From positions 1,302,001-1,366,000 of the forward strand of contig NZ_CP012750.1 of the NCBI RefSeq assembly GCF_001302565.1: a DNA stretch of 64,000 bases. The letters run 5' to 3'. The notes under the pieces are model-generated. The model ran no database searches. It was not told the origin of the DNA and saw only the letters and a list, made by a program, of their open reading frames with translations. Shown here piece after piece: positions 1-10,910 of the stretch (the stretch's first letter is position 1; each line of letters starts with the position of its first letter). The translations under genes and the position numbers were made by a program. The stretch comes from Glutamicibacter halophytocola. GTDB taxonomy: Bacteria; Actinomycetota; Actinomycetes; Actinomycetales; Micrococcaceae.

Positions 1-2810
<2,810 letters not shown>

Positions 2811-2980
2811 CACAATAAAGCATTATTTGAACTAACAATTTTTCAATGCTGCTCGCGTTCACTATGCGGTTACGAGACAACAACCTCTGAAACCATAAAA
2901 CTTTTGCAGGTGCAGGGCTTCGGTCCTGGCACTGGAAACACATATGACCAGGAATGGTTGGTTTGTGTGCTTCGTGATTG
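2811..2980 (+). other. 23S-5S intergenic spacer
   Basis: About 170 bases between the 23S 3' end and the 5S gene. No tRNA is recognisable in it. It is presumably transcribed and removed during rRNA processing. Confidence 0.7.
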
Positions 2981-3098
2981 TTACGGCGGTCATAGCGTGG
3001 GGGAAACGCCCGGTCCCATACCGAACCCGGAAGCTAAGGCCCATTGCGCCGATGGTACTGCACTCGTGAGGGTGTGGGAGAGTAGGTCACCGCCGGAC
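2981..3098 (+). rRNA. rrf: 5S ribosomal RNA
   Basis: About 118 nt starting TTACGGCGGT, with the conserved block CCCGGTCCCATACCGAACCC and the 3' strand ACCGCC closing helix I. It sits 170 nt after the 23S end, which makes the operon order 23S-5S. The ends are placed by helix I pairing and may be off by one or two bases. Confidence 0.95.
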
Positions 3099-3121
3099 TT
3101 AACTTGAATAATATGTGGTTT

Positions 3122-3160
3122 GGGCCCTGACACAGTTTGTGTCAGGGCCCTTACTTGTTT
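3122..3160 (+). terminator. rRNA operon terminator
   Basis: A 12-bp perfect GC-rich stem (3122-3133 with 3139-3150) with a 5-nt loop, followed by a T-rich tail (TTACTTGTTT). It is 24 bases after the 5S gene and is a standard Rho-independent terminator for the rrn operon. Confidence 0.9.
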
Positions 3161-3509
3161 AACCAGCAAAACAGGGTGGTTGGTGCTGGGATGGCTTGTT
3201 GGTTGGTGTTTTTGGTTGGTGGGGGTTCGGGTCGGTGCCTGGCCCCCCTTTTTTCCTGTTTAACGGGCTTTGGATGCTGACCGGGGACCGCGGCGCTTTG
3301 ACGGAATTACATTCAGCAACGCTGGAGTTTGTTGGACTGAGTGTCTTACCACATTGGCTTCTAATCCCTATGGTATGAGTCTTTGCTCCCGTAGACTTGA
3401 AGTTAGTTGTTCGTGCCGTTGGAGCACGCTGATTAGTTAATAGTGAAGTGCATCGTGCAAGCGATCACGAAGGTTGCGGTATTGAGATTGCCGCTGAAGG
3501 GGACATTAA
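3161..3509. other. Gene-free region after the rRNA operon
   Basis: About 350 bases of T/G-rich sequence between the rrn terminator and the first protein gene. Short open frames here have no convincing ribosome binding site or recognisable product. The promoter of the downstream repeat-protein gene should lie here, but no convincing -35/-10 pair stands out. A GAAGGGG ribosome binding site precedes the next start. Confidence 0.6.
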
Positions 3510-5813
3510 ATGTCTAACGATTTCCGCCGTAGTTCTGATAACGGGCGAGGCGACTTCCGGAATTCAGATACAAACCGCAACAATTCCCGTGATGGCTTTA
3601 AGCGTCGCGATGATCGTGGCGATTTTAAGCGCAATGATGATCGCGGTGGCTTCCGCAATGACCGTCGTGATGATAACCGTGGTGGCTTCCGCCAGGATCG
3701 CGATGATAACCGTGGCGGTTTCAAGCGCAACGAAGACCGTGGCGGTTTCCGCAACGATCGTCGTGATGACAATCGCGGTGGCTTCAAGCGTGATGATAAC
3801 CGTGGCGGTTTCAAGCGCAATGAAGACCGTGGTGGCTTCCGCAATGACCGTCGTGAAGACAATCGCGGTGGCTTCAAGCGTGATGATAACCGTGGCGGTT
3901 TCAAGCGCAATGAAGACCGTGGTGGCTTCCGCAATGACCGTCGTGAAGACAATCGCGGTGGATTCAAGGGCAATGAAGATCGTGGCGGCTTCCGCAATGA
4001 CCGTCGTGATGATAACCGTGGCGGTTTCAAGCGCAATGAGGACCGTGGTGGCTTCCGCAATGACCGTCGTGAAGACAATCGCGGTGGATTCAAGGGCAAT
4101 GAAGATCGTGGCGGCTTCCGCAATGACCGTCGTGATGATAACCGCAGTGGCTTCAAGCGCAATGAAGACCGTGGCGGTTTCCGCAATGACCGTCGTGAAG
4201 ACAACCGTGGCGGCTTCAAGCGTGATGACAATCGCGGTGGCTTCAAGCGCAACGAAGACCGTGGCGGTTTCCGCAATGACCGTCGTGAAGACAACGGCGG
4301 TGGATTCAAGGGCAATGAAGATCGCGGTGGTTTCCGCAATGATCGCGATGATAACCGTGGTGGCTTTAAGCGCAACGAAGACCGCGGTGGCTTCCGCAAT
4401 GACCGTCGTGAAGACAACCGTGGCGGCTTCAAGCGTGATGACAATCGCGGTGGCTTTAAGCGCAACGAAGACCGTGGCGGTTTCCGCAACGATCGTCGTG
4501 ATGACAACGGCGGTGGCTTCAAGCGCAACGAGGACCGTGGCGGCTTTAAGCGCAATGAGGACCGTGGCGGTTTCCGCAACGATCGTCGTGACGACAACCG
4601 CGGTGGCTTCCGCAGCGACCGTAATGATGACCGCGGTGGCTTCAAGCGCAACGAGGACCGTGGCGGTTTCCGCAATGACCGCAGTGACGACAACGGTGGC
4701 GGCTTCAAGCGCAACGAGGACCGTGGCGGTTTCCGCAATGACCGTCGCGATGACAACGGTGGTGGCTTCAAGCGCAATGAAGATCGCGGCAACTTCCGCA
4801 AGGACGACCGCTCCAAGGGCGATCGTCCAGCACGCGGACAGCGTTTCGAAGACCCACGTGCAGAAACTGCGCGCGCTCATAACCCAGGCGATCTGCGTAT
4901 CTCAAACCGTGCTGACCGCACGCAATCTCCGGATATCGACGAGGATGTCACCGGTAAGGAACTGGATCGTGTTGCTCGCGCTCAGCTCCGCTACCTTGAG
5001 GAACGTTCCGCAGGCTGGGTTGCAAAGCACCTGGTGATGGCTGGGCGCCTGTTGGAAGAAGATCCAGAGCTTGCTTACGAGCACACCTTGGCAGCTTCGC
5101 GTCGTGGTGGCCGCGTGGCGGTAGTTCGTGAAGCAGTTGGCATCGCGGCTTACCACGCTGGCAAGTATGCAGACGCACTGCGCGAATTGCGCACCCACCG
5201 CCGGATTTCCGGTTCAGATTACAACCTGCCGTTGATCGCTGATTCGCTGCGCGCGCTGGGCCGGCCGGAAAAGGCCATCGAGTTGGCTCATTCGGAAGAG
5301 TCCGCCAACCTCGAAGCTGCCGTGAAGGTCGAGATGCAGATTGTAGCTGCCGGCGCCTTTGGCGATCTGGGCAAGCTGGATGAGGCATTGGCAGAGCTGG
5401 AATCCTTGGAACAGCTGAACTTCAACCGCGCGTTCTCCTTCAGCCCGCGCCTGTTCACTGCCTACGCGGATCTGTTGTCGGCCGCTGGCCGTCCCGAGGA
5501 CGCAAAGCGCTGGAACGAGCAGGTCGAGGTTGCCGAGCGTGCGCTGGGCATCGAGCAGGAAACCGAATCATTCATCATGGACTTGGCTCCAGAAATGGAT
5601 GAAGAGGAAGAAGCTCCCCGTGCGAAGGACTTGATCGACCCGGTTGAGGATGAGACCGAGGTCGAGGACGAGGTTTCAGATCAGGACGACGACGAGACTG
5701 CAGCAGCCGAAGAGGCTGCAACCGGTATCGACGAGGAAGACGGCCTGAGCGAAGTTGCCGAATCCGGCACGGAGGGCGAGCCAGCCGAGTCCGAGGACGA
5801 GTCCTCGAAGTAA
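3510..5813 (+). CDS. TPR-domain protein with giant RGG-repeat N-terminus and acidic tail
   Basis: 767 aa in three parts. Residues about 28-430 are a nearly pure repeat built from RGGFRNDRR and RGGFKRNED units, with about 37 copies of the [RG][GS]GF core, strongly charged and surely disordered. Residues about 490-690 are alpha-helical, TPR-like (for example AAYHAGKYADALRELR). Residues about 695-767 are very acidic. The C-terminal part and the position before the HAD-phosphatase/tlyA genes match the Rv1691 slot of M. tuberculosis, whose protein is only about 250 aa (from memory), so the repeat region looks like a lineage-specific addition. RGG-type repeats are known in RNA-binding and condensate-forming proteins; an RNA or ribosome-related role is inference only. 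The ATG follows GAAGGGG at good spacing. Confidence 0.85.
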   Translation: MSNDFRRSSDNGRGDFRNSDTNRNNSRDGFKRRDDRGDFKRNDDRGGFRNDRRDDNRGGFRQDRDDNRGGFKRNEDRGGFRNDRRDDNRGGFKRDDNRGGFKRNEDRGGFRNDRREDNRGGFKRDDNRGGFKRNEDRGGFRNDRREDNRGGFKGNEDRGGFRNDRRDDNRGGFKRNEDRGGFRNDRREDNRGGFKGNEDRGGFRNDRRDDNRSGFKRNEDRGGFRNDRREDNRGGFKRDDNRGGFKRNEDRGGFRNDRREDNGGGFKGNEDRGGFRNDRDDNRGGFKRNEDRGGFRNDRREDNRGGFKRDDNRGGFKRNEDRGGFRNDRRDDNGGGFKRNEDRGGFKRNEDRGGFRNDRRDDNRGGFRSDRNDDRGGFKRNEDRGGFRNDRSDDNGGGFKRNEDRGGFRNDRRDDNGGGFKRNEDRGNFRKDDRSKGDRPARGQRFEDPRAETARAHNPGDLRISNRADRTQSPDIDEDVTGKELDRVARAQLRYLEERSAGWVAKHLVMAGRLLEEDPELAYEHTLAASRRGGRVAVVREAVGIAAYHAGKYADALRELRTHRRISGSDYNLPLIADSLRALGRPEKAIELAHSEESANLEAAVKVEMQIVAAGAFGDLGKLDEALAELESLEQLNFNRAFSFSPRLFTAYADLLSAAGRPEDAKRWNEQVEVAERALGIEQETESFIMDLAPEMDEEEEAPRAKDLIDPVEDETEVEDEVSDQDDDETAAAEEAATGIDEEDGLSEVAESGTEGEPAESEDESSK
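3590..4800 (+). repeat. Tandem coding repeat (about 63-bp unit with 27-bp variants)
   Basis: In-frame tandem array encoding alternating RGGFRNDRR and RGGFKRNED blocks of 21 residues (63 bp), several times with an extra 9-residue RGGFKRDDN block (27 bp). Copies differ mainly at synonymous sites and D/E or R/G swaps, which suggests repeated duplication with protein-level constraint. Other frames on both strands stay open through the array as a by-product of the repeat, not as genes. Confidence 0.93.
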
Positions 5814-5862
5814 GCTGTGGCAGTAGCAGTCAAAAACAACAAGTAGTAGGAACCACCACCGA

Positions 5863-6870
5863 ATGCTGATTTCTGGATTTGATTCTGTCCTCTCCGACCT
5901 CGACGGAGTTGTCTACGCTGGCCCCAACGCCATCGATGAAGCTGTCGAGTCGCTGAACACCCTTGCGGAAGTGAATGTCACTCTGGCCTTCATTACCAAC
6001 AATGCAGGGCGTTCGCCGATGTCTGTCGCAGCGCACCTGCGCCAGCTGGGAGTGAAGACCAGCGCTGAGCAAATTTTTGGTTCGGCAGATGCCGGCGCCG
6101 AGATGCTCGCGCGCGAATTAAATCCGGGATCCAAGGTGTTGGTGGTGGGTTCCCCCTACCTGCGCGAATGCATTGCAGTTCGCGGCCTGGAAGTGGTCGA
6201 ATCCCATGCCGATGAACCGGTAGCGGTCATCCAGGGATTCGACCCCGACCTGTCGTGGAAAAACCTGGCCGAGGCCAGCTACGCCATCAATAATGGCGCC
6301 ATCTGGGTTGCCACTAATACCGACCTGACGATCCCGCGCGCTGAGGGCATTGCCCCGGGCAATGGATCGCTGGTCAACGCGGTGAAATTGGCGACGGGAG
6401 CTGAGCCGCAGGTCGCCGGCAAGCCCGAGTCGTACCTTTTTGCCCGTGCCGCGGATCGACTGGATTCGCATCGTCCGCTGGTGGTTGGCGATCGGCTGGA
6501 TACCGACATTCTCGGTGGATTCCGGGCCGGGTTCTCCACCGCCTTGGTGCTGACCGGCGTGGATTCGCCGCGTACTGCTCTCGGAGCTCCAGTGGAGCAA
6601 CGCCCCAATTACCTCATCAACACGCTGGCTGACCTGTACCGCCCGTACCCGACCATCAAGGTTTTGGGCTATGGCGTGCAAGTGGGCGAAGCGGTGGCCA
6701 AGGTTGACGCCGGAGCGATCGAAGTCTCTGGCAGCGAGTCGGACCTGAATGCCTGGCGCGCCGCCTGCCATGCCTGGTGGCTTGCCCACCCGCGCCAGAG
6801 CGGCCATGAAGTTCCAGAAATCCGGTTTACCGAGCGTGGACTGGATACCCTGCGCCGGGTTCGAGGCTAA
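5863..6870 (+). CDS. HAD-IIA family sugar-phosphatase-like hydrolase
   Basis: 335 aa, cytoplasmic, NagD/GPP-like HAD-IIA phosphatase. Motif I is DLDGVVY at residues 12-18 with the nucleophile Asp and acid/base Asp. Motif II is TNNAGRSP from residue 45, the motif III lysine lies in AGKPESY near 187, and motif IV is VVGDRLDTDI near 206. The roughly 70 C-terminal residues extend past the HAD fold, as in other actinobacterial members. Substrate is not readable from sequence; related proteins act on glycerol 3-phosphate or other small phosphates. It lies 49 bp after the repeat-protein gene, with AGTAGGAACC as ribosome binding site, and begins a tight run with the small ORF and tlyA, in the order of Rv1692-Rv1693-Rv1694. 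Confidence 0.88.
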   Translation: MLISGFDSVLSDLDGVVYAGPNAIDEAVESLNTLAEVNVTLAFITNNAGRSPMSVAAHLRQLGVKTSAEQIFGSADAGAEMLARELNPGSKVLVVGSPYLRECIAVRGLEVVESHADEPVAVIQGFDPDLSWKNLAEASYAINNGAIWVATNTDLTIPRAEGIAPGNGSLVNAVKLATGAEPQVAGKPESYLFARAADRLDSHRPLVVGDRLDTDILGGFRAGFSTALVLTGVDSPRTALGAPVEQRPNYLINTLADLYRPYPTIKVLGYGVQVGEAVAKVDAGAIEVSGSESDLNAWRAACHAWWLAHPRQSGHEVPEIRFTERGLDTLRRVRG

Positions 6871-6872
6871 GC

Positions 6873-7046
6873 ATGATTCCACAGAACCCAGTGCCTGCTC
6901 CCGGCCCGCGGGGCATGGACGATGCGCAGGTAGAGCAGGCCCTGTCATCGTTGGCCGATCACGATATTACCGAGCATGCAGAGGTCTATGAGCAGTTGCT
7001 CGAAGGGTTGCAGCAAGAACTCAATCGCGCGGAGCACAGCCGGTGA
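6873..7046 (+). CDS. Small conserved protein between HAD phosphatase and tlyA (57 aa)
   Basis: 57 codons, ATG at 6873 and TGA at 7044-7046, starting 2 bp after the phosphatase stop and overlapping the GTG start of tlyA in a GTGA junction. The protein starts MIPQNPVPAPGPRG and then forms a helical acidic stretch (QALSSLADHDITEHAEVYEQ). M. tuberculosis has a similarly tiny gene, Rv1693, in exactly this position, which supports it being real. Function unknown. It is translationally coupled to both neighbours, so it is probably expressed with TlyA. Confidence 0.8.
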   Translation: MIPQNPVPAPGPRGMDDAQVEQALSSLADHDITEHAEVYEQLLEGLQQELNRAEHSR

Positions 7047-7831
7047 CAAGGCTCGATCAAGAACTCGTCACCCGAGGTCTGGCCCGTTCGCGCACTGAAG
7101 CAGGCAAGCTGATTGCCGCCGGGCGCGTGCTGCTGGCAGGGCATCCTGCCGCCAAGGCCTCAAAGAAGGTTTCTGCCGCCGATGAACTTGCGGTGCTGCC
7201 CAGCGGCAGCGAAGAATACGTTTCTCGTGCCGGGCACAAGCTGGCCGGCGCACTAGATGTCTTTGCCACTATCGAACCTGCCGGTCTGCGCTGCCTTGAT
7301 GCTGGTGCGTCTACCGGGGGATTCACCGATGTATTGCTGCGCCGCGGTGCAGAACATGTGGTCGCAGCCGATGTCGGACATGGACAGCTGGTCGCCGAAA
7401 TTCGCGAAGACCCCCGGGTCTCGGTCCATGAAGGACTCAACGTCCGCTACCTCACGCCCGAAGATATTGGGGGAGTTGTCGACCTCGTAGTAGCCGACTT
7501 GTCCTTCATTTCCTTGCGCCTGGTGATCGATGCCCTGGCTGGGGCCACCAAGCCCGGCGGTTCGCTGGTGCTCATGGCCAAGCCCCAATTCGAGGTCGGC
7601 CGCGAGCATTTGAACCGCACCGGAGTAGTCACCGACCCCCAATTGCGCCAAACAGCCGTAGAAGCGGTGATTGCCAGCGCACGAAAGGCAGGGCTGCATT
7701 TGCAAGGCCTGGCGCGCAGCCCGTTGCCCGGCCAAGACGGCAACGTCGAATTCTTCTTGTGGCTCAAGGCCGGGGAAAATGCACAGCCGGCGGATGTTGC
7801 GCTGATTGAGCAGAACGTTGACTATTCTTAG
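7043..7831 (+). CDS. tlyA: TlyA rRNA (cytidine-2'-O)-methyltransferase
   Basis: 262 aa. TlyA methylates the 2'-O of cytidines in 16S and 23S rRNA, and its loss gives capreomycin resistance in mycobacteria. Residues 1-65 form an S4 RNA-binding domain (RLDQELVTRGLARSR). From about 75 there is an FtsJ/RrmJ-type Rossmann methyltransferase with the SAM-binding DAGASTGGFTDVLL at 86-99, ADLSFIS near 150 and MAKPQFEVG near 177. The GTG start overlaps the stop of the 57-aa gene by 4 bp, indicating coupling. Length is as usual for the family (about 260-270). Confidence 0.95.
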   Translation: MTRLDQELVTRGLARSRTEAGKLIAAGRVLLAGHPAAKASKKVSAADELAVLPSGSEEYVSRAGHKLAGALDVFATIEPAGLRCLDAGASTGGFTDVLLRRGAEHVVAADVGHGQLVAEIREDPRVSVHEGLNVRYLTPEDIGGVVDLVVADLSFISLRLVIDALAGATKPGGSLVLMAKPQFEVGREHLNRTGVVTDPQLRQTAVEAVIASARKAGLHLQGLARSPLPGQDGNVEFFLWLKAGENAQPADVALIEQNVDYS

Positions 7832-7905
7832 AAGTGACGTGCATTAGCCGGGGTCGAACGCCTCGGTCATTTTGCATCTCACGATCCTGAGAGGGGCCGC
7901 CCGCC

Positions 7906-8934
7906 TTGCGCCGAATTCTAGTTTTCACCCATACCGGACGCCAAGAAGCGATCGCCGCGGCCATAGAAACCTGTTCATTGCTCAAAGCTGCCGGTGCCAT
8001 CACGGTGATGCGGCGCAAGGACCACGAAGCCATGACCGACGCCATCGGCGAGGCCATCGAGTCGATCGAAATCCTTGGCGAGGACTGCCAGATTGACGAC
8101 GTTGACCTGGGCGTGGTGCTTGGGGGAGACGGATCGGTGCTCCGCGCCGCCGAATTGGTCCGCGAGGCACCGCTTCCACTGGTGGGCGTGAACCTCGGGC
8201 ATGTGGGTTTCCTCGCCGAAGCGGAACGCAGCGAACTCGCAGCAACGGTGGACGCCCTGGTCAATCAGGAATATACCGTCGAAGAGCGGATGACCATCGA
8301 GGTCAAGGTCTGGCTCGATAATGTATGCCTGGCTGAAACCTGGGCGTTGAACGAAGCCGCCGTGGAGAAAGCCAATCGCGAACGCATGGTCGAAGTGGTG
8401 ATCGAAGTTGATGGCCGCCCAATTTCGACCTTTGGCTGCGACGGCGTCGTGATGGCAACGCCCACCGGATCGACCGCCTATTCCTTCTCCGCAGGCGGGC
8501 CAGTGGTGTGGCCGGATGTAGCTGCGCTGATCATGGTGCCGATTTCGGCCCATGCTCTTTTTGCCAAGCCGCTGGTCGTGTCGCCGGATTCAGTGATGGC
8601 GGTCGAGATCCTCACCCGCACCGATGCCGGCGCCGTGCTGTGGTGCGATGGCCGGCGAACTATCGAATTGCCGCCTGGCGCCCGCGTGGAGGTCACGCGC
8701 AGCAGCCGCCCGGTGTATTTGGCGCGTTTGAATACCACGCCATTTTCCGAGCGCCTGGTCAACAAGTTTGAATTGCCGATCACTGGATGGCGCGGGCCGG
8801 CAAAGGTAGATGCACGCCGATCAGCCACTGCCGCCCTTCCGGTTATCGGTCCTGGCTTGCAGAGTGTCGAGCCGCACCACCGTGACGAACCGGGAATCCC
8901 CATGGTCGCGCGAACCGACGATGGCCCGGAATAA
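7906..8934 (+). CDS. nadK: NAD kinase
   Basis: 342 aa. It phosphorylates NAD+ to NADP+ using ATP or polyphosphate. The GGDGS motif is at about 72-76, followed by NLGHVGFLAE, and the TPTGSTAYS motif is near 186-194; both are diagnostic of ATP-NAD kinases. The start is TTG at 7906, preceded by GAGAGGGG, and gives the expected N-terminus RRILVFTHTGR. The C-terminal 40 residues are less conserved. It follows tlyA after 74 bp in the standard actinobacterial order tlyA-nadK-recN. Confidence 0.95.
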   Translation: MRRILVFTHTGRQEAIAAAIETCSLLKAAGAITVMRRKDHEAMTDAIGEAIESIEILGEDCQIDDVDLGVVLGGDGSVLRAAELVREAPLPLVGVNLGHVGFLAEAERSELAATVDALVNQEYTVEERMTIEVKVWLDNVCLAETWALNEAAVEKANRERMVEVVIEVDGRPISTFGCDGVVMATPTGSTAYSFSAGGPVVWPDVAALIMVPISAHALFAKPLVVSPDSVMAVEILTRTDAGAVLWCDGRRTIELPPGARVEVTRSSRPVYLARLNTTPFSERLVNKFELPITGWRGPAKVDARRSATAALPVIGPGLQSVEPHHRDEPGIPMVARTDDGPE

Positions 8935-8963
8935 ACGAGTTCCAGAAAAAACTTTCCACACGC

Positions 8964-9004
8964 TCGAACATAACTACGAAAAACAGGGTTAGAACACATA
9001 TACT
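8964..9004 (+). promoter_or_regulatory. recN promoter with SOS/LexA-like box
   Basis: TCGAAC-ATAA-CTACGA at 8964-8979 matches 10 of 12 bases of the actinobacterial LexA consensus TCGAAC-N4-GTTCGA. A good -10 hexamer TATACT lies at 8999-9004, so the box covers the -35 position. recN is SOS-controlled in many bacteria, which fits. The -35 hexamer itself is weak. Confidence 0.5.
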
Positions 9005-9048
9005 AAAATCTCACGGTACGACTTGAACTCGACATTCGGGAGCAGGCA

Positions 9049-10791
9049 ATGATTCAGGAAATCCAGATTTCCAACCTTGGTGTGATTACCGAGGCCACCC
9101 TTCCACTGGGCCCAGGGCTCACAGTGGTCACTGGTGAAACCGGGGCTGGCAAGACCATGGTGATCACCGCGCTGTCCTTGCTGCTGGGGCGTCGTGCCGA
9201 TGCCGGGGCGGTGCGAAACGGTGCCAAGCATGCCCTCGCCGAGGCCGTGGTGCACTTGCCGCCGGATCACCATGTACTTGATTCTGCCAGCCAAGCCGGT
9301 GCCTTTATTGAACCGGCTGGCGAACAGAGCGAACTGCTGCTTTCCCGATCGCTGTCGGCCCAGGGGCGTTCCAGGGCTACCATTGGCGGGCGCAGCGCCC
9401 CGGTGGGCCTGCTCGCCGAGCTGGGCCATGATCTCGTCGCAGTCCACGGCCAATCCGATCAGATTCGGCTCAAGGAGCCAGCCGCTCAACGCGATGCCCT
9501 CGATCGCTTTGCCGGACAATCGCTCACCCGCCTCTTGAGCAGCTACCAGCGTTCGTACCGCCAGTGGCGCTCCGCAACTAAAGAGCTATCGAGCCTGAAG
9601 ACCGAATCGCGCAATCGGGTGCGCGAGGCCGAAAATTTGCGCTTGGCCCTGGATGAGATTGAGTCGCTCGATCCGCAGCCGGGTGAGGATGAAACCTTGC
9701 GCGAGCAGTCGATCAAGTTGGGCAACGTTGAGTCGCTTCGATCTGCCAGCCAGCAAGCGCAGTCCGTAATCGATTCCGAAGATTTCGAGAACCCTGGAGT
9801 CACGACGCTGGTGGAAACTGCCAGGGGAGTGCTCGCGCAGGCCAGTGGCGACGATCCCGTATTGTCCTCCTTTTCCGAGCGTGCTGCAGAACTTGGCATT
9901 CTTGCCTCAGAGCTGTCCAGCGATCTGGCGGCCTATGCCGCAGATCTCGACGAGGAAGGCCCGGAGCGGCTTGCGCAGATCGAGGCCCGCCGCGCTGATT
10001 TGAACAAGCTGATGCGGAAGTACGCTCCGAGCGTCGACGAAGTGATCAGCTGGGCGTCCGAGGCCCGTTCCCGCCTGGAGCGGCTTGGTGGCGATGATTC
10101 GCGGATTGCGGAGCTTGAGAATGAAGTAGTTGAGCTTGAGCATCGCGTCGCTTCGCTTGCCTCCGAGCTGTCGGAATCTCGACGCAAAGCGGCGAAGAAG
10201 CTCTCCTCGCAGGTTTCGGCCGAACTTAAAGCCTTGGCGATGCCAGATGCAAAGCTCGTTATTGAAGTCGCCGAATTGGACGAGCCGGGGGCCTTCGGCC
10301 AGGACGCAATTTCGATGCTACTCGCCCCTCATGCAGGTGCCGCTCCACGGGCTTTGGGCAAGGGCGCCAGCGGTGGCGAACTCTCGCGTGTCATGCTGGC
10401 CATTGAAGTCGTGTTGGCGGCGGTCGACCCGGTGCCGACGTTCGTTTTCGACGAAGTCGACCAGGGTGTAGGCGGCAAGGCTGCCGTAGCCATTGGCGAA
10501 CGCCTGGCAATGCTCGCCAGGCACGTGCAGGTCATCGTCGTGACACACCTGCCCCAAGTTGCCGCGTATGCGGATCGCCATATTCGCGTGATCAAGAATT
10601 CGGATGCTACATCGAAATCAGGTGCGGGCTACACCGCCAGCGATGTGATTAGCCTCGATCAGGATGCACGCGTCAAGGAATTGGCCAGGATGCTCGCGGG
10701 CCAAGAGGAATCGGATACAGCTCAGGCCCATGCGGAGGAATTGCTTTCCGAAGCCCAGATTCTAGTGTCATCGCTCACCACCGCGAAATAG
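9049..10791 (+). CDS. recN: DNA repair protein RecN
   Basis: 580 aa SMC-like ATPase acting in double-strand-break repair and recombination. Walker A GETGAGKT is at 29-36, a coiled-coil region covers roughly 160-380, the ABC-type signature GASGGELSR lies near 440, and Walker B with D-loop (FVFDEVDQGVGG) near 465-476, followed by the H-loop VVTHLPQVAA. Length is normal. ATG at 9049 follows GGGAGCAGGCA. The upstream LexA-like box suggests SOS induction. Confidence 0.96.
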   Translation: MIQEIQISNLGVITEATLPLGPGLTVVTGETGAGKTMVITALSLLLGRRADAGAVRNGAKHALAEAVVHLPPDHHVLDSASQAGAFIEPAGEQSELLLSRSLSAQGRSRATIGGRSAPVGLLAELGHDLVAVHGQSDQIRLKEPAAQRDALDRFAGQSLTRLLSSYQRSYRQWRSATKELSSLKTESRNRVREAENLRLALDEIESLDPQPGEDETLREQSIKLGNVESLRSASQQAQSVIDSEDFENPGVTTLVETARGVLAQASGDDPVLSSFSERAAELGILASELSSDLAAYAADLDEEGPERLAQIEARRADLNKLMRKYAPSVDEVISWASEARSRLERLGGDDSRIAELENEVVELEHRVASLASELSESRRKAAKKLSSQVSAELKALAMPDAKLVIEVAELDEPGAFGQDAISMLLAPHAGAAPRALGKGASGGELSRVMLAIEVVLAAVDPVPTFVFDEVDQGVGGKAAVAIGERLAMLARHVQVIVVTHLPQVAAYADRHIRVIKNSDATSKSGAGYTASDVISLDQDARVKELARMLAGQEESDTAQAHAEELLSEAQILVSSLTTAK

Positions 10792-10910
10792 ATTTTCGGC
10801 TAAAAGTCTTGGTGAATGCCTGAATTACGGTGAGGCTAGGGCTTCGCGTGATGGTGCACTAGAGTTTTAGAAGGATGCTAAATATTGGAATGGTGATAGG
10901 ATGAAATCCC

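Noticed and set aside
3196..3378. 60-codon frame after the rRNA terminator
   Set aside because: Low-complexity Gly/Trp/Phe sequence with no ribosome binding site and no family resemblance.
3448..5037. Frames of 436-529 codons on both strands across the RGG repeat
   Set aside because: They result from the repeat being stop-free in several frames. Copy-to-copy variation respects the RGG frame at 3510-5813, and the products are simple Ala/Val- or Arg/Pro/Ser-rich repeats.
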